This document shows positions 27,801 to 38,990 of a stretch of DNA of 64,000 nucleotides, piece after piece; position 1 is the first letter of the stretch, and each line of letters opens with the position of its first letter. The DNA is from Jezberella montanilacus (GTDB lineage: Bacteria > Pseudomonadota > Gammaproteobacteria > Burkholderiales > Burkholderiaceae_B), in assembly GCF_003003055.1 (NCBI RefSeq), contig NZ_PVTV01000011.1, positions 496,001-560,000 on the forward strand, written 5' to 3'. Below the pieces are notes generated by a model that worked only from the letters and a program-made list of their open reading frames with translations, was not told where the DNA came from and did no database searches. The translations under genes and the position numbers were made by a program.

Positions 27801-28154
27801 ATGCGTGAAAGGATATTCAAAAGTAGCAATTTTCATCAACCGAACGTGGGCGAACCCATTCGATCAGTTGTGAGCGAGTCTGAAGATTCAGCGGTGATTG
27901 CCTGGTACGTGCAACCAGGGCAGCGCATTAGCGCTCACCTTCATCCGGTTGGGCAAGACACGTGGCTCATTCAATCAGGGATGGGAGACTATCAATTCGA
28001 TGCGTCTGGTTCGACTAAACCGATTCAAGCGGGAGACGTGGTGATAGCCCATCGAGGCGAAGTGCATGGCGTCCTAAATACCGGCAACGAGCCATTGATT
28101 TTTGTTTCAGTCGTATCGCCTGCCGCCGCTGGCTACGAACTGAAGACAGCTTAA
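27801..28154 (+). CDS. Cupin-domain protein
   Basis: This is a 117-residue single cupin. Metal-ligand motifs are visible: [19 protein letters not shown] (two His and a downstream acidic residue of cupin motif 1) and [19 protein letters not shown] (His of motif 2). Such small cupins serve as mannose-6-phosphate-isomerase-like sugar binders, dioxygenases or sensors; the function here is not known. CAGGTGAATC precedes ATG 27801. It overlaps the convergent trpS stop by 4 bases and follows the RidA gene closely. Confidence 0.8.
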   Translation: MRERIFKSSNFHQPNVGEPIRSVVSESEDSAVIAWYVQPGQRISAHLHPVGQDTWLIQSGMGDYQFDASGSTKPIQAGDVVIAHRGEVHGVLNTGNEPLIFVSVVSPAAAGYELKTA

Positions 28155-29524
28155 TCAGTTGCGGCAGGCACCATCGCAGACTGCAAGGCGTGCAGCAAAG
28201 CGTCTCGTTCAGTCGCGGATGCTGTCACCGTGCCTGTCGCCACAGTTTGCCCATCGAGCGACAAAATAAAACCGGTCTCACCTTGCAGGCTGATGAAGTC
28301 ACCTGCATGACCTTGCTCAAGCTGTTTACGCACGGCACCTGCTTGTTTAGGATCAGCGTAAGCGATTGAACAGAACAACTCTTGCCCATCGGCTGCTAGA
28401 AATCTAAACCTGAACTGACCCGCCTCATCACGAAAGCTCACGTAGCGGGCAGTCTTACCGCCCTTGTTTGCCGAGCCACCTTGAACGGGCGCTTTATTCG
28501 CACTGCCTGCTAGTTTCCGAATCCCAACGGATTGTCGGAGGGTCTGCATAAAAGGGGTTGCTATCTGCCGCGCTTTCTGTGCGCCGACCGCGAGAGTCTC
28601 TTCAATCTGCTCAGGGTTTTGCATCAAGGCTTCATATTTTTCTCGCATGGGTGCGAGTTCGGCTTCAATCCGATCGCACAAACGCTGTTTGGCATCCCCC
28701 CAGCCAATACCTGCTGTCAAGTCTGCATGAAAGGCCTTGGATTCTTCTGAACGCGCAAACGCCTTGTAGATCAAATAAAGATGTGACGCGTCTGCATCTT
28801 TAGGTTCACCAGGACCCAGCGAATCCGTAACGATGCGCGCAACGGCCGCTTTCAAAGCCTTGGGTCCACCTTCGAACAGCGGGATCGTATTGTTGTAACT
28901 TTTGGACATCTTACGACCATCAAGGCCAGGCAAGGTTGCGACCTCTTCCGCAATGACGGCTTCAGGCAAGACAAAAAACTCCTTGCCCGCGCCGAACAAA
29001 TGATTAAACCGCTGAGCAATATCCCGTGTCATTTCGATATGCTGAATCTGATCACGGCCCACAGGCACATGATGTGCATTAAACATAAGAATGTCAGCGG
29101 CCATCAACACGGGATAGGAGAACAAACCCATCGTCACGCCGTCGTCCTCATCCACACCCTTGGCATGATTCTGATCCACTGAGGCCTTGTAAGCGTGCGC
29201 ACGATTCATCATGCCCTTGGCCGTCACGCAGGTCAGCATCCAACTGAGTTCGGGGATTTCGGGGATATCTGACTGGCAGTAGAAGGTCACGCGCGATGGA
29301 TCGAGACCACAAGCCAGCCAAGTCGCGGCAATCTCAAGTCGTGAGCGAGCAATGCGCTCTGGATCTTCACATTTGATCAGTGCGTGGTAATCCGCCAAAA
29401 AGAAGAACGCATCAACTGTTGGGCTTTGACTGGCCGTGATGGCAGGACGAATCGCACCGACATAATTACCCAGATGGGGAGTGCCAGAAGTGGTGATGCC
29501 GGTCAGGACGCGCGAATTCATCAT
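28151..29524 (-). CDS. trpS: Tryptophanyl-tRNA synthetase with C-terminal extension
   Basis: This 457-residue class I synthetase has the HIGH-like [11 protein letters not shown] near the N-terminus and [10 protein letters not shown] as KMSKS. Typical bacterial TrpS has about 330 residues; the extra C-terminal ~110 residues follow a Gly/Ala/Lys linker ([17 protein letters not shown]) and include [20 protein letters not shown], which resembles the YegP/DUF1508 repeat. An extended TrpS is, as far as I recall, found in other betaproteobacteria. It overlaps the convergent cupin gene by 4 bases and follows zapE by 17 bases on the same strand. Confidence 0.93.
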   Translation of the reverse strand: MMNSRVLTGITTSGTPHLGNYVGAIRPAITASQSPTVDAFFFLADYHALIKCEDPERIARSRLEIAATWLACGLDPSRVTFYCQSDIPEIPELSWMLTCVTAKGMMNRAHAYKASVDQNHAKGVDEDDGVTMGLFSYPVLMAADILMFNAHHVPVGRDQIQHIEMTRDIAQRFNHLFGAGKEFFVLPEAVIAEEVATLPGLDGRKMSKSYNNTIPLFEGGPKALKAAVARIVTDSLGPGEPKDADASHLYLIYKAFARSEESKAFHADLTAGIGWGDAKQRLCDRIEAELAPMREKYEALMQNPEQIEETLAVGAQKARQIATPFMQTLRQSVGIRKLAGSANKAPVQGGSANKGGKTARYVSFRDEAGQFRFRFLAADGQELFCSIAYADPKQAGAVRKQLEQGHAGDFISLQGETGFILSLDGQTVATGTVTASATERDALLHALQSAMVPAATD

Positions 29525-29541
29525 TTATTTGTCTTGAAGTA

Positions 29542-30633
29542 TTAAAGATCGACAGTATCACGTCGCTCGGACTCGAGATACTCTTTGGACTGCATCTCAA
29601 GAATCCGCGATACCGTACGGTGAAATTCGTTAGACATAGCACCCGTGGTGTAAAGCTCTTCAGGCTCGCCCTCTGCCGACATAATAAGTTTGACTTTATG
29701 ATCGTAAAACACATCGATCAGCCAAGTAAAACGACGTGCCTCCGATGCATTTCTGGGGCCCATGATCGGCACAGCAGATAAGATGACAGCGTGAAACCGG
29801 CTGGCTAATTCAAGGTAATCATTTTGCGATCTTGGCCCTCCACAGAGCGTGGCAAAGTCAAACCACACGACTGAACCAGCCAATTGCTTGGCGCGGATTT
29901 CGCGATGTTCAATCAGTAAGACAGGTTCAAGCGATGCCGTGTCTGCAAGCTGGTTAAACGTGTTTTGCAAAGCAAGCTCAGCCTCGGGCGTTAAAGGCGT
30001 GTGATAGCACTTAACCTGCTCTAAGGTGCGACGACGATAGTCGATACCTGCGTCGACGTTCAGCACATCCATCTTAAGTTTGATTAACTCAATGGCTGGC
30101 AAAATCCGGTCTCGATGCAGACCGTCTGGATACAGTGTCGAGGGTTCGTAATTGGACGTCATGATGAACGACACGCCGTTTTCGAATAGCTTCAATAACA
30201 GACGGTGCAAGATCATCGCATCTGCGACGTCAGAGACGTGAAACTCATCAAAGCAGATCAGGCGATAACTCTTTGCAAGACGCTTGGCCACTTCATCCAG
30301 GGGATCTTGCGTGCCTTTGACCTCGTCCAGCTGTCTGTGCACACTGCGCATGAACTCATGAAAATGCAACCGTGTCTTGCGTTTGACTGGCACATTTGCG
30401 TAAAACGCATCCATCAGAAAACTCTTGCCACGACCAACACCACCCCAAAGGTAAACCCCTTTAGGCACCTCTGGTCTAGATACGAGCTTTTTAAACGCGT
30501 TGGATCGCTTGGACATAAAAGCGACCCAGTCTTCGTAATAGCGCTGTAGCCGCTCGACGGCAGCCAATTGCGCCGCATCGGACTGATAGCCGCGTTCTTT
30601 CAGGACATTTTCGTAATATTCAACGACATTCAT
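29542..30633 (-). CDS. zapE: Cell division ATPase ZapE (AFG1/LACE1 family)
   Basis: This 363-residue AAA-type ATPase of the AFG1 family has Walker A GGVGRGKSFLMD and Walker B ICFDEFHVSDVADAMIL, then IMTSNYEPSTLYPDGLHRDR, all characteristic of ZapE. In E. coli ZapE associates with the Z ring under anaerobic or stress conditions. ATG 30633 (MNVVEYYENV) is used; an in-frame TTG lies 15 bases upstream. It sits 124 bases downstream of lpdA on the same strand, as in related Burkholderiales, so read-through from the sucAB-lpdA operon is possible. Confidence 0.9.
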   Translation of the reverse strand: MNVVEYYENVLKERGYQSDAAQLAAVERLQRYYEDWVAFMSKRSNAFKKLVSRPEVPKGVYLWGGVGRGKSFLMDAFYANVPVKRKTRLHFHEFMRSVHRQLDEVKGTQDPLDEVAKRLAKSYRLICFDEFHVSDVADAMILHRLLLKLFENGVSFIMTSNYEPSTLYPDGLHRDRILPAIELIKLKMDVLNVDAGIDYRRRTLEQVKCYHTPLTPEAELALQNTFNQLADTASLEPVLLIEHREIRAKQLAGSVVWFDFATLCGGPRSQNDYLELASRFHAVILSAVPIMGPRNASEARRFTWLIDVFYDHKVKLIMSAEGEPEELYTTGAMSNEFHRTVSRILEMQSKEYLESERRDTVDL

Positions 30634-30757
30634 ACACAGCTCGAACAACCATCAGACAAAATCAGACAAATCAAAGGGCGAACAACAAGTGCGCAGATAA
30701 ACAAAAGTCTGGATAGGCGCAGGCACCTAACCAGACCGTTGATCAAACCAACACCAA

Positions 30758-32185
30758 TCAGAAATTAAGCGTGCGCTTGTCGACGGCTAAAGCCGCTTCT
30801 TTCATGGATTCGGATAAGGTGGGATGAGCATGACAAATGCGAGCGATGTCTTCAGCGGCACCACGGAACTCCATGATGGTGACAGCTTCAGCAATCAACT
30901 CAGAGGCCATGGGGCCAATAATGTGAACGCCCAGGACTTCATCAGTCTTTGCATCTGCAAGAATTTTGACAAACCCTGTCGTATCTCCCAAGGCACGCGC
31001 ACGACCGTTTGCCAGGAACGGGAAGCTTCCTGACTTGTACTCGTGACCTGCTGCTTTAAGTTGCTGCTCGGTTTGACCGACCCAAGCAATCTCAGGTGAA
31101 GTATAGATTACCCATGGGATGGTATTGAAGTTGACATGTCCGTGTTGACCAGCAATACGCTCTGCTACCGCAACGCCTTCTTCTTCAGCTTTATGCGCCA
31201 ACATTGGACCGCGCACAACATCACCTACTGCCCAGACATTGGACAAGTTGGTTTTGCAATCGCCGTCTACTTCAACAAAACCCCGTTGATCCAGCTTTAG
31301 ACCTACTGACTCAGCGTTTAGACCACCGGTGTAAGGTACCCGACCAATCGATACGATCAACTTGTCGACTACCAGCTTTTGTTCGGTGCCCGCAGCATCC
31401 ACATATGGCACAGTGATTTGCTTGGCAGTCTTCTTGATCTCACCGATCTTGACGCCCATACTGATCTTCAAGCCTTGCTTGCTGAACAATTTATGAGCTT
31501 CTTTTGCAACCTGTGAATCGACAGCTGCCAGAAACTCAGGCATGGCTTCAAGAATCGTCACGTCAGCACCTAAGCGACGCCAGACGCTGCCCATTTCAAG
31601 ACCGATCACCCCTGCACCAATCACGCCCAGTGTCTTGGGCACCGATCCAATGTTCAGTGCGCCGTCGTTAGACAGGATCTGTTGCTCGTCAAAAGGCAAA
31701 CCGGGTAATTCACGCGCTGAAGAACCTGTCGCAATCACGACGTGGGTTGCAGTCAAGTCTGCTTCAGTCGTTCCGCTTACCTTGATCGCCCATTTGCCAT
31801 CAACCTGACCAGCAAAAGAGCCTTTGCCGTGAAAGAAAGCGATCTTGTTCTTTTTAAACAGATACAAGATTCCATCATTATTTTGCTTCACGACGTTATT
31901 TTTACGACCAATCATCGTCTCAAGCTTGAGTGATACGCCCTTAACCTCAATGCCATGCTCGGAAAAGTGATGGTTTGCCTGATCAAAGTGTTCGGACGAT
32001 TGCAACAAAGCTTTCGACGGAATACAGCCCACATTGGTACAAGTGCCGCCAGGTGCTGGACCGCCCTGACCGTTTTGCCAGGCGTCGATACAAGCGACCG
32101 ATTTACCAAGTTGCGCAGCGCGAATGGCAGCAATATAGCCACCTGGGCCCGCACCGATCACTACAACATCAAAATGATTCGACAT
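30758..32185 (-). CDS. lpdA: Dihydrolipoyl dehydrogenase (E3 of 2-oxoglutarate dehydrogenase)
   Basis: This 475-residue FAD-dependent disulfide reductase has the N-terminal VVIGAGPGGYIAAIRA FAD motif, redox disulfide GGTCTNVGCIPSK, an NAD-binding GVIGAGVIGLEMGSVW motif and the C-terminal HAHPTLSESMKEAA, which supplies the catalytic His. It reoxidises dihydrolipoamide on SucB with NAD+. It starts 12 bases after sucB in the sucA-sucB-lpdA order, so it is most likely the dedicated E3 of this complex. Confidence 0.96.
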   Translation of the reverse strand: MSNHFDVVVIGAGPGGYIAAIRAAQLGKSVACIDAWQNGQGGPAPGGTCTNVGCIPSKALLQSSEHFDQANHHFSEHGIEVKGVSLKLETMIGRKNNVVKQNNDGILYLFKKNKIAFFHGKGSFAGQVDGKWAIKVSGTTEADLTATHVVIATGSSARELPGLPFDEQQILSNDGALNIGSVPKTLGVIGAGVIGLEMGSVWRRLGADVTILEAMPEFLAAVDSQVAKEAHKLFSKQGLKISMGVKIGEIKKTAKQITVPYVDAAGTEQKLVVDKLIVSIGRVPYTGGLNAESVGLKLDQRGFVEVDGDCKTNLSNVWAVGDVVRGPMLAHKAEEEGVAVAERIAGQHGHVNFNTIPWVIYTSPEIAWVGQTEQQLKAAGHEYKSGSFPFLANGRARALGDTTGFVKILADAKTDEVLGVHIIGPMASELIAEAVTIMEFRGAAEDIARICHAHPTLSESMKEAALAVDKRTLNF

Positions 32186-32197
32186 AAATATCTCGTA

Positions 32198-33424
32198 TTA
32201 GATTTCGAGCAACATACGCTGCGGGTCTTCGAGCGCATCTTTCATCGCGACCAAGGCCAGAACTGCTTCGCGACCATCGATAATGCGATGATCATAAGAC
32301 AGCGCCAGATAGTTGATGGGGCGAATCACAATTTGCCCATTCTCAACGACTGGACGATCTTTGGTAGCGTGGACGCCTAAGATTGCGGATTGAGGTGGGT
32401 TGATAATTGGCGTAGACAACATCGAGCCAAACACACCGCCATTAGAGATCGAGAAGGTACCACCGGTCATTTCTTCAATGCCCAGTTTCCCTTCGGAAGC
32501 GCGTTTGCCAAAGTCGGCAATCGTTTTTTCAATATCTGCGATGGTCATTTGATCGGCATTTCGCAGAATTGGCACAACCAATCCGCGTGGGCTACCCACC
32601 GCAATACCAATGTCAAAGTAGCCGTGATAGATGATGTCTTTGCCATCAACCGAAGCATTGACAACAGGATAACGCTTAAGCGCCGCTACCGCAGCCTTCA
32701 CAAAGAAAGACATGAAACCGAGCTTCACGCCGTGTTCTTTTTCAAACTTATCTTTGTACTGATTACGCAGATCGATTACGCCTTTCATGTTGACTTCATT
32801 GAAGGTCGTCAAAATCGCGTTGTCTTGCTGCGATTGAAGCAAGCGCTCAGCAACACGAGCACGCAGACGGCTCATGGGGACACGTTGCTCAGGGCGACCA
32901 TCCAAAGACTGACCCAACGGCATAGCTGGATTGGCCAAGGGTGCAGCTTTGGCAGGTGCAGCGGCAGACACCGAACCCGCAGCGAGCGCATCGCCTTTGG
33001 TAACGCGGCCATCGCGGCCACTGCCTTCGATACCAGCAGCGGTCAGACCCTTGTCAGCCAAAATCTTTGAAGCTGCAGGTGAGGCGATCCCAGAGGTAGC
33101 CGGTGCAGCCACAGGTGCGGCAGCTGGAGCAGCCGCTGCGGCGGCAGGGGCAGCTGCGACAGGAGCTGACGCCGAGGCCTTGCCTTCTGTGTCGATCTTT
33201 GCAAGCACTTCGCCAGAAGTAACCATGCTGCCGTCTGGTTTGACGATTTCAGCCAATACGCCCGAAGCAGGCGCAGGGACCTCCATCACTACTTTATCAG
33301 TTTCAATTTCAATCAGGATTTCGTCAGCAGTGATTGCATCGCCTGGCTTTTTTTTCCAGGTCATCAAAGTTGCTTCTGCGACTGATTCGGACAATTGCGG
33401 GACGACAACGTCGGTGATAGCCAT
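32198..33424 (-). CDS. sucB: Dihydrolipoamide succinyltransferase (E2 of 2-oxoglutarate dehydrogenase)
   Basis: This 408-residue E2 carries a single N-terminal lipoyl domain with the lipoylated Lys in [11 protein letters not shown], an Ala/Pro-rich flexible linker, a peripheral-subunit-binding domain ([14 protein letters not shown]...[10 protein letters not shown]) at about residues 115-150, another Ala/Pro linker, and the acyltransferase domain with the catalytic [13 protein letters not shown] near the C-terminus. It transfers succinyl from SucA to CoA. It lies between sucA (43-base gap) and lpdA (12-base gap). Confidence 0.96.
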   Translation of the reverse strand: MAITDVVVPQLSESVAEATLMTWKKKPGDAITADEILIEIETDKVVMEVPAPASGVLAEIVKPDGSMVTSGEVLAKIDTEGKASASAPVAAAPAAAAAAPAAAPVAAPATSGIASPAASKILADKGLTAAGIEGSGRDGRVTKGDALAAGSVSAAAPAKAAPLANPAMPLGQSLDGRPEQRVPMSRLRARVAERLLQSQQDNAILTTFNEVNMKGVIDLRNQYKDKFEKEHGVKLGFMSFFVKAAVAALKRYPVVNASVDGKDIIYHGYFDIGIAVGSPRGLVVPILRNADQMTIADIEKTIADFGKRASEGKLGIEEMTGGTFSISNGGVFGSMLSTPIINPPQSAILGVHATKDRPVVENGQIVIRPINYLALSYDHRIIDGREAVLALVAMKDALEDPQRMLLEI

Positions 33425-33467
33425 TATGTGGATTCCGTAGTTTTTAAACGATAGTTTGTAATTAATA

Positions 33468-36335
33468 TTATTTAGTCAACGCGAAGCTCTTGAACTTGCC
33501 AAAAGCCTGCTCTACCAGGGCTTTTTGCTGTTCTTGATGCTTGGCGAGATAACCGACAGCTGGTGACGCCGATGCAGGCCGGCCAGAGTATCCAAGCTTT
33601 TGTCCTTCGCTCATGTTTTCATACAAATGATGCTGAACGTAGTACCAAGGGCCTTGGTTCTGGGGCTCATCTTGCACCCAGACAACCTCGGTGGCTTTGG
33701 GGTATTTTTTGAGTTCAGTCTCAAAAGTCTTATGAGCAAACGGATACAACTGCTCCACTCGAACAATTGCCGTGGTTTTGTCCTCGCGTTCACGACGGCC
33801 ATTAACCAAGTCGTAGTAAACCTTACCCGAACACACCAGCACGCGTTTGACGTTAGCCGCGTTCACGCCCTCATCGACTTCGCCGATGATAGGTTGGAAA
33901 CGACCTTTGGCTAAATCTGATAATGGCGAGCTTGCATCTTTATTACGCAGCAGCGACTTCGGTGTAAAAATCACCAGAGGCTTCCGGAACTTGCGAATCA
34001 TCTGACGACGTAGCAAGTGGAAGATTTGTGAGGCGCTAGTCGGCTGAACGGCTTGAATATTGTTATCAGCACACAATTGCAGGAATCGCTCGATACGAGC
34101 AGATGAATGCTCAGGGCCTTGACCCTCGTAACCGTGCGGCAGCATCAGTGTCAAGCCGCTTTGACGGCCCCACTTCGCTTCACCAGAGACGATAAACTGA
34201 TCAATCACCACTTGCGCACCGTTGACGAAGTCACCGAACTGCGCTTCCCAGATAGTAAGGGTATTGGGATCAGCACACGAATAGCCATATTCAAAGCCCA
34301 ACACGGCCTCTTCAGACAAAACCGAGTCAATCACGACAAATGGTGCTTGGCCAGGGGATACGTTCTGCAGGGGAATATAGCTACCATCATCCCAACGCTC
34401 ACGATTTTGATCGTGCAAAACAGCATGTCTGTGGGTGAAAGTGCCACGGCCAGAATCCTGACCAGTGATGCGAACCGAGAAGCCAGAGCTAACCAAGGTT
34501 GCAAAGGCGAGGTGCTCGCCCATACCCCAATCCAGATTAAGTTCACCTCTCGCCATATTGCGACGGTCGTTGAGCAATTTGGATACTAACTGATGCGGTG
34601 TAAAACCGTCAGGTACTTGAGTAAGTTTTTCGCCGAGTCGCTTAAGCTCTGCAAGTGGCACGCCCGTATCCGCTTGGTCTGTCCATTTCGCCTCAAGGAA
34701 AGGCGACCAATCAATCGCGAACTTACTCTTGTAGTTAGTCAGGACAGGCTCAATGGTTCTCTTGCCGTCTTCCATGTACTGGCGGTAGTCTTTAACAAGC
34801 TGATCGCCCTCGCCTTCTTTCAGCACACCCTGAGCGGTCAGTTTGTCTGAATAGAATTTACGAGTACCAGGGTGGACGCCGATACGCTTGTACATCAATG
34901 GCTGAGTTAACGCAGGCGTGTCTTGCTCGTTGTGACCGAGCTTGCGGAAACAAACAATATCAACCACGACGTCGCGGCCAAACTGCATCCGGAAATCAAG
35001 CGCCACACGCGTCACAAAGGCAACAGCTTCTGGATCGTCGCCGTTGACGTGAAAGACTGGCGCTTCAATCATCTTTGAAACATCAGTACAGTAGATCGTC
35101 GAACGCGTATCCCGTGGATCTGAGGTTGTGAAACCAATCTGGTTGTTGACGACTAAGTGAACGGTGCCGCCGGTACCGTAGCCACGCGTCTCAGCCAGGT
35201 TAAGCGTCTCCATGACCACACCCTGACCGGCAAATGCAGCATCGCCGTGCACCAGCACTGGCAGCACTTGACGATGACCATCAGCACCACGTCGCTCTTG
35301 CCGTGCTCGCACACTGCCTTCAACCACAGGGTTGACGATCTCGAGATGCGAAGGATTAAAGGCCAATGACAAGTGAACTGGACCGCCCGGGGTGGACAGA
35401 TCACTCGAGAAACCATTGTGATATTTGACGTCACCATCGGTTAAACCATCCGCGTGTTTGCCTTCAAACTCGGCAAACAAATCACCAGGCATTTTGCCCA
35501 TGATGTTGACCAGCACGTTCAAGCGACCACGGTGAGCCATCCCTACAATGATCTCCTGGACACCGGAATCACCACCGTGATTGACCAGTTCATCCATAGA
35601 CACAATCAGGCTTTCACCCCCTTCGAGTGAAAAGCGCTTTTGCCCCACATACTTTGTGTGCAAGAAACGCTCGAGACCTTCGGCCTCGGTTAACTGCTGC
35701 AATAAGTGACGCTTACGTTCAGCGGTGACCTCTGGGGCGCTGCGGGTTGGTTCGAGGCGCTCGACAATCCAGCGTTTAATCGCGGGATCAGAGATGTGCA
35801 TAAACTCAGCACCCACTGAACGGCAATACGTATCGCGCAGGCATTTGAGAATCTCGCGCAAACTCATCGTCGTTGACGACGTGAAATTTGTGTTGGTCGC
35901 GGAGAACGTTTGATCGAGATCGGCTTCGGTCAACCCATAAAACGCAGGGTCGAGCTCAGGTATTGGCGGACGATCTTGACGCTTTAGCGGATCAAGATCG
36001 GCCCAACGCGACCCCAGTGAGCGATACGCTGCAATCAAAGTCTGGACGTGAACTTGTTTCATTGCCACAGCGAGGTCTGGTTCGCCACCGCGCTGTACAA
36101 AAGCATTCGCTTTCGCACGCTGGGCAAAGGACTCGACGATCGGGGCATGGGCTTGATCGCGGGTGGCTTCTCGGCCATCCGTTGCAGGCATATGCTGCAA
36201 CTGATCAAAGTAGTTGCGCCAGTTATCTGGCACTGAACCTGGATTATCCAGGTAAGCCTCGTAGAGCTCTTCTACGTAGGGAGCATTGCCCCCAAAGAGA
36301 TAGGAGTTTTGCAGGAAATCTAATTGCGATGACAT
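33468..36335 (-). CDS. sucA: 2-oxoglutarate dehydrogenase E1 component
   Basis: This 955-residue thiamine diphosphate enzyme decarboxylates 2-oxoglutarate and succinylates the lipoyl group of SucB. It has the N-terminal peptide [32 protein letters not shown], the ThDP motif [18 protein letters not shown], and [22 protein letters not shown]-type downstream sequence. ATG 36335 is chosen because AAGGTG lies ten bases upstream; a GTG four codons earlier is possible. It is preceded by a 323-base leader region after gltA and its terminator, so it has its own promoter. Confidence 0.96.
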   Translation of the reverse strand: MSSQLDFLQNSYLFGGNAPYVEELYEAYLDNPGSVPDNWRNYFDQLQHMPATDGREATRDQAHAPIVESFAQRAKANAFVQRGGEPDLAVAMKQVHVQTLIAAYRSLGSRWADLDPLKRQDRPPIPELDPAFYGLTEADLDQTFSATNTNFTSSTTMSLREILKCLRDTYCRSVGAEFMHISDPAIKRWIVERLEPTRSAPEVTAERKRHLLQQLTEAEGLERFLHTKYVGQKRFSLEGGESLIVSMDELVNHGGDSGVQEIIVGMAHRGRLNVLVNIMGKMPGDLFAEFEGKHADGLTDGDVKYHNGFSSDLSTPGGPVHLSLAFNPSHLEIVNPVVEGSVRARQERRGADGHRQVLPVLVHGDAAFAGQGVVMETLNLAETRGYGTGGTVHLVVNNQIGFTTSDPRDTRSTIYCTDVSKMIEAPVFHVNGDDPEAVAFVTRVALDFRMQFGRDVVVDIVCFRKLGHNEQDTPALTQPLMYKRIGVHPGTRKFYSDKLTAQGVLKEGEGDQLVKDYRQYMEDGKRTIEPVLTNYKSKFAIDWSPFLEAKWTDQADTGVPLAELKRLGEKLTQVPDGFTPHQLVSKLLNDRRNMARGELNLDWGMGEHLAFATLVSSGFSVRITGQDSGRGTFTHRHAVLHDQNRERWDDGSYIPLQNVSPGQAPFVVIDSVLSEEAVLGFEYGYSCADPNTLTIWEAQFGDFVNGAQVVIDQFIVSGEAKWGRQSGLTLMLPHGYEGQGPEHSSARIERFLQLCADNNIQAVQPTSASQIFHLLRRQMIRKFRKPLVIFTPKSLLRNKDASSPLSDLAKGRFQPIIGEVDEGVNAANVKRVLVCSGKVYYDLVNGRREREDKTTAIVRVEQLYPFAHKTFETELKKYPKATEVVWVQDEPQNQGPWYYVQHHLYENMSEGQKLGYSGRPASASPAVGYLAKHQEQQKALVEQAFGKFKSFALTK

Positions 36336-36658
36336 ATGGCGCTTCACCTTGTCGAGTGCTTCACTCGTTACGATGCAGGGGTACCTTCCGCTTACTTGGC
36401 CAGACCAATTTGCGGATAGCGAGGCAGAAGGCGGTTTATAGGAGCCTTTAAAGCCGGCACCGAAGTATAACCTTTTAAGTAGAAATCACATCAGGCTTTC
36501 TGCAATACCGGCAATTATTTCGCGTCATTTTGTTTCAATAACCGTAATGTTTCATGGTGCGCTGCGGCATAAAAACTTCAAAAAGATCAGATTGATGGAC
36601 GAAGTGGTCAAAAAAAATGCCGCTCAAAGCGGCATTTTTTGCTTTCACACAAATCCAA
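36336..36658 (-). other. gltA-sucA intergenic region (sucA leader)
   Basis: This 323-base stretch holds no credible gene. Nearest gltA is the intrinsic terminator listed separately. Nearer sucA, the minus strand has a candidate -10 TATACT (36469-36464) without a convincing -35, which would give a leader of about 130 bases. CTTTAAAG just downstream is an 8-bp palindrome. None of the half-sites seen before mdh and acnB occurs here. The sucA promoter must lie in this stretch, but I cannot place it firmly. Confidence 0.5.
36611..36640 (-). terminator. Intrinsic terminator downstream of gltA
   Basis: Stem ATGCCGCT / AGCGGCAT with a CAA loop, flanked by an A7 run and a T6 run, so it can work in both directions. 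On the minus strand the T-tract follows the hairpin 18 bases after the gltA stop, ending the sdhCDAB-sdhE-gltA transcript before sucA. Confidence 0.9.
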
Positions 36659-37957
36659 TCAACGCTTCACATCACGAGCTGTTGACCCGACAAACAACTG
36701 CCGCGGACGGCCAATCTTGTACTCGGGATCAGAAATCATTTCGTTCCATTGTGCAATCCAGCCAACAGTACGCGCTAAAGCAAAAATTGCTGTGAACAGA
36801 GCGGTTGGCACGCCAATAGCGCGTTGCACAATGCCCGAGTAAAAATCGACGTTAGGATACAGCTTGCGATCAACGAAGTACTGGTCTTCGAGTGCAATGC
36901 GCTCGACTTCCATTGCCAGCTTGAACAACGGATCATTCTCAAGACCAAGCGATGCAAGCACTTCTTTGCACGTCTGTTGCATCAGCTTTGCACGGGGATC
37001 GTAGTTCTTGTAAACCCGGTGACCAAAGCCCATGAGGCGCACGCCCGAGTTTTTATCTTTAACTTGCTCCATGAACTGACCGACATAAGACATGCCGCCT
37101 TTGGCCTGGATCTCTTCAAGCATGTTCAAGCAAGCTTCGTTAGCACCGCCGTGTGCGGGACCCCACAAGCAAGCAACACCAGCAGCAATCGCAGCAAAAG
37201 GATTCGTACCAGAAGATCCGCACAAACGAACAGTAGAAGTCGAGGCGTTCTGCTCGTGATCTGCGTGAAGGATAAAAATACGATCCAGCGCACGCTCAAC
37301 CACTGGGTTGACGACGTAGTCTTCGCAGGGTGTCGCAAACATCATGCGCAGGAAATTGCCGGTGTAAGACAAGTTGTTTTGTGGATAGATGAAAGGCTGG
37401 CCTTGTGAATACTTATAGGCCATGGCAACGAGTGTTGGCATCTTCGCAATCATACGAATTGCTGAAACGTGGCGACTATGCTCATCAGTGATGTCAGTAG
37501 AGTCGTGGTAGAAAGCTGACATTGCACCAACCAAGCCAGTCAACACCGCCATCGGGTGGGCATCACGACGGAAGCCTCGCATAAAGAAGTGCATCTGCTC
37601 ATTAACCATCGTGTGATGGGTGATCAGATCATCAAAAGCGAGCTTTTCTTTTGAATCGGGTAAATCACCGTTCAAAATCAAGTAACAGATATCCATGAAA
37701 TCGCAGTTAACGGCTAACTGTTCGATTGGATAGCCACGATAAAGCAACTCACCTTTGTCGCCGTCAATATAAGTGATGCTCGACGAACATGAAGCTGTCG
37801 ACAAAAAGCCTGGGTCGTAGGTGAACTTACCGGTTTGGCCATACAACTTACGGATGTCGATCACCTGAGGACCAACTGAACCGTCATACATCGGAAAATC
37901 CACAGAAGGAGATCCGTCTGAAAACGACAGCGTGGCTTTATTGTCTGCTAGTTTCAT
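36659..37957 (-). CDS. gltA: Citrate synthase (type II, hexameric class)
   Basis: This 432-residue citrate synthase makes citrate from oxaloacetate and acetyl-CoA. Visible are the early [17 protein letters not shown] and [12 protein letters not shown], catalytic-region [41 protein letters not shown] (active-site His) and the C-terminal RPRQLFVG. It lies 21 bases after sdhE as the last gene of the sdh operon and is followed by a strong terminator. It differs from the second citrate-synthase-fold gene in the window, prpC. Confidence 0.96.
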   Translation of the reverse strand: MKLADNKATLSFSDGSPSVDFPMYDGSVGPQVIDIRKLYGQTGKFTYDPGFLSTASCSSSITYIDGDKGELLYRGYPIEQLAVNCDFMDICYLILNGDLPDSKEKLAFDDLITHHTMVNEQMHFFMRGFRRDAHPMAVLTGLVGAMSAFYHDSTDITDEHSRHVSAIRMIAKMPTLVAMAYKYSQGQPFIYPQNNLSYTGNFLRMMFATPCEDYVVNPVVERALDRIFILHADHEQNASTSTVRLCGSSGTNPFAAIAAGVACLWGPAHGGANEACLNMLEEIQAKGGMSYVGQFMEQVKDKNSGVRLMGFGHRVYKNYDPRAKLMQQTCKEVLASLGLENDPLFKLAMEVERIALEDQYFVDRKLYPNVDFYSGIVQRAIGVPTALFTAIFALARTVGWIAQWNEMISDPEYKIGRPRQLFVGSTARDVKR

Positions 37958-37978
37958 TTTTGTCTATCCTGTTATTAA

Positions 37979-38239
37979 TCAAAGCCTGCGAATTTGCCCT
38001 AGGACATCATGCACGGCCTTTCGGTCAAGTGCACCTGTTGGTTCGAGTCTGCCCAACAGTAAATCAAGTAATTCGTTATCACCGAGATCGAATAACTGAG
38101 TCAATGCGCTGACGTCCTCATCACTCAGTTTGTCCTGATAAGCATCGAGATACTCGGTGAATATCAGATCGTTTTCAAGAAGCCCACGCCGGGCACGCCA
38201 GCGAAGCCTCGTTCTATCAAGATCTGTCAAACTGGTCAA
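37979..38239 (-). CDS. sdhE: FAD assembly factor SdhE
   Basis: This 86-residue protein (Sdh5/CptB family) has the defining RWRARRGLLENDLIF segment containing the RGxxE motif needed for flavinylation, and the typical helical fold ending in DVLGQIR. It assists covalent FAD attachment to SdhA. The gene lies 13 bases after sdhB and 21 bases before gltA within the operon, which supports the identity in spite of the small size. Confidence 0.93.
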   Translation of the reverse strand: MTSLTDLDRTRLRWRARRGLLENDLIFTEYLDAYQDKLSDEDVSALTQLFDLGDNELLDLLLGRLEPTGALDRKAVHDVLGQIRRL

Positions 38240-38252
38240 GGCTTATGTCCTG

Positions 38253-38969
38253 TTATACCGTGCGACGGACGAGCATCTCTTTAATCTTGCCAATTGCCTT
38301 CGAGGGGTTCAAGCCTTTAGGGCACACGTCGACGCAATTCATGATGGTGTGGCAACGGAACAAACGGTAGGGATCTTCAAGATTATCTAAGCGCTCGCCA
38401 GTAGCCTGATCGCGACTGTCAGCGATGAAGCGATAGGCTTGAAGCAAACCAGCGGGACCAACAAATTTGTCTGGATTCCACCAAAACGACGGGCACGAGG
38501 TCGAGCAACAGGCGCACAAAATGCACTCGTACAGACCATCAAGCTCTTCGCGCGCCTCTGGCGATTGCAGACGCTCTTTCTCTGGTGGTGGTGTGTCGTT
38601 AATCAGATAAGGATGAACCGAATGATACTGATTGAAGAAGTGTGTCATGTCGACCACCAGATCACGGATCACCGGGAGACCTGGCAATGGACGTAAGACC
38701 ACTGGCTCTTTCAATTCGAGCATGTTGGTCGTGCACGCCAAACCATTTTTTCCGTTGATATTCATCGCGTCAGATCCACAGACGCCTTCGCGACAAGACC
38801 GACGCAAAGTCAATGAATCATCCACGTCCAGTTTGATCCGCTGCAAAGCATCAAGCAACATCTTATCAGTAGGCTGCAGTTCAACTTCGAGTTTTTGCAT
38901 GTAAGGACGCTCATCCTTGTCAGGATCGTAGCGATAGATTTCAAACTTAACAATACGCTTTGTGCTCAT
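38253..38969 (-). CDS. sdhB: Succinate dehydrogenase iron-sulfur subunit
   Basis: This 238-residue subunit holds three clusters: 2Fe-2S ligands in [11 protein letters not shown] plus NGLACTT in the N-terminal ferredoxin domain, and the 4Fe-4S and 3Fe-4S ligands in [12 protein letters not shown] and [17 protein letters not shown]. It passes electrons from SdhA FAD to quinone at the SdhCD membrane anchor. It follows sdhA by 21 bases; order sdhC-sdhD-sdhA-sdhB is standard. Confidence 0.97.
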   Translation of the reverse strand: MSTKRIVKFEIYRYDPDKDERPYMQKLEVELQPTDKMLLDALQRIKLDVDDSLTLRRSCREGVCGSDAMNINGKNGLACTTNMLELKEPVVLRPLPGLPVIRDLVVDMTHFFNQYHSVHPYLINDTPPPEKERLQSPEAREELDGLYECILCACCSTSCPSFWWNPDKFVGPAGLLQAYRFIADSRDQATGERLDNLEDPYRLFRCHTIMNCVDVCPKGLNPSKAIGKIKEMLVRRTV

Positions 38970-38990
38970 GATAGGTATCCTGATGCTGTC

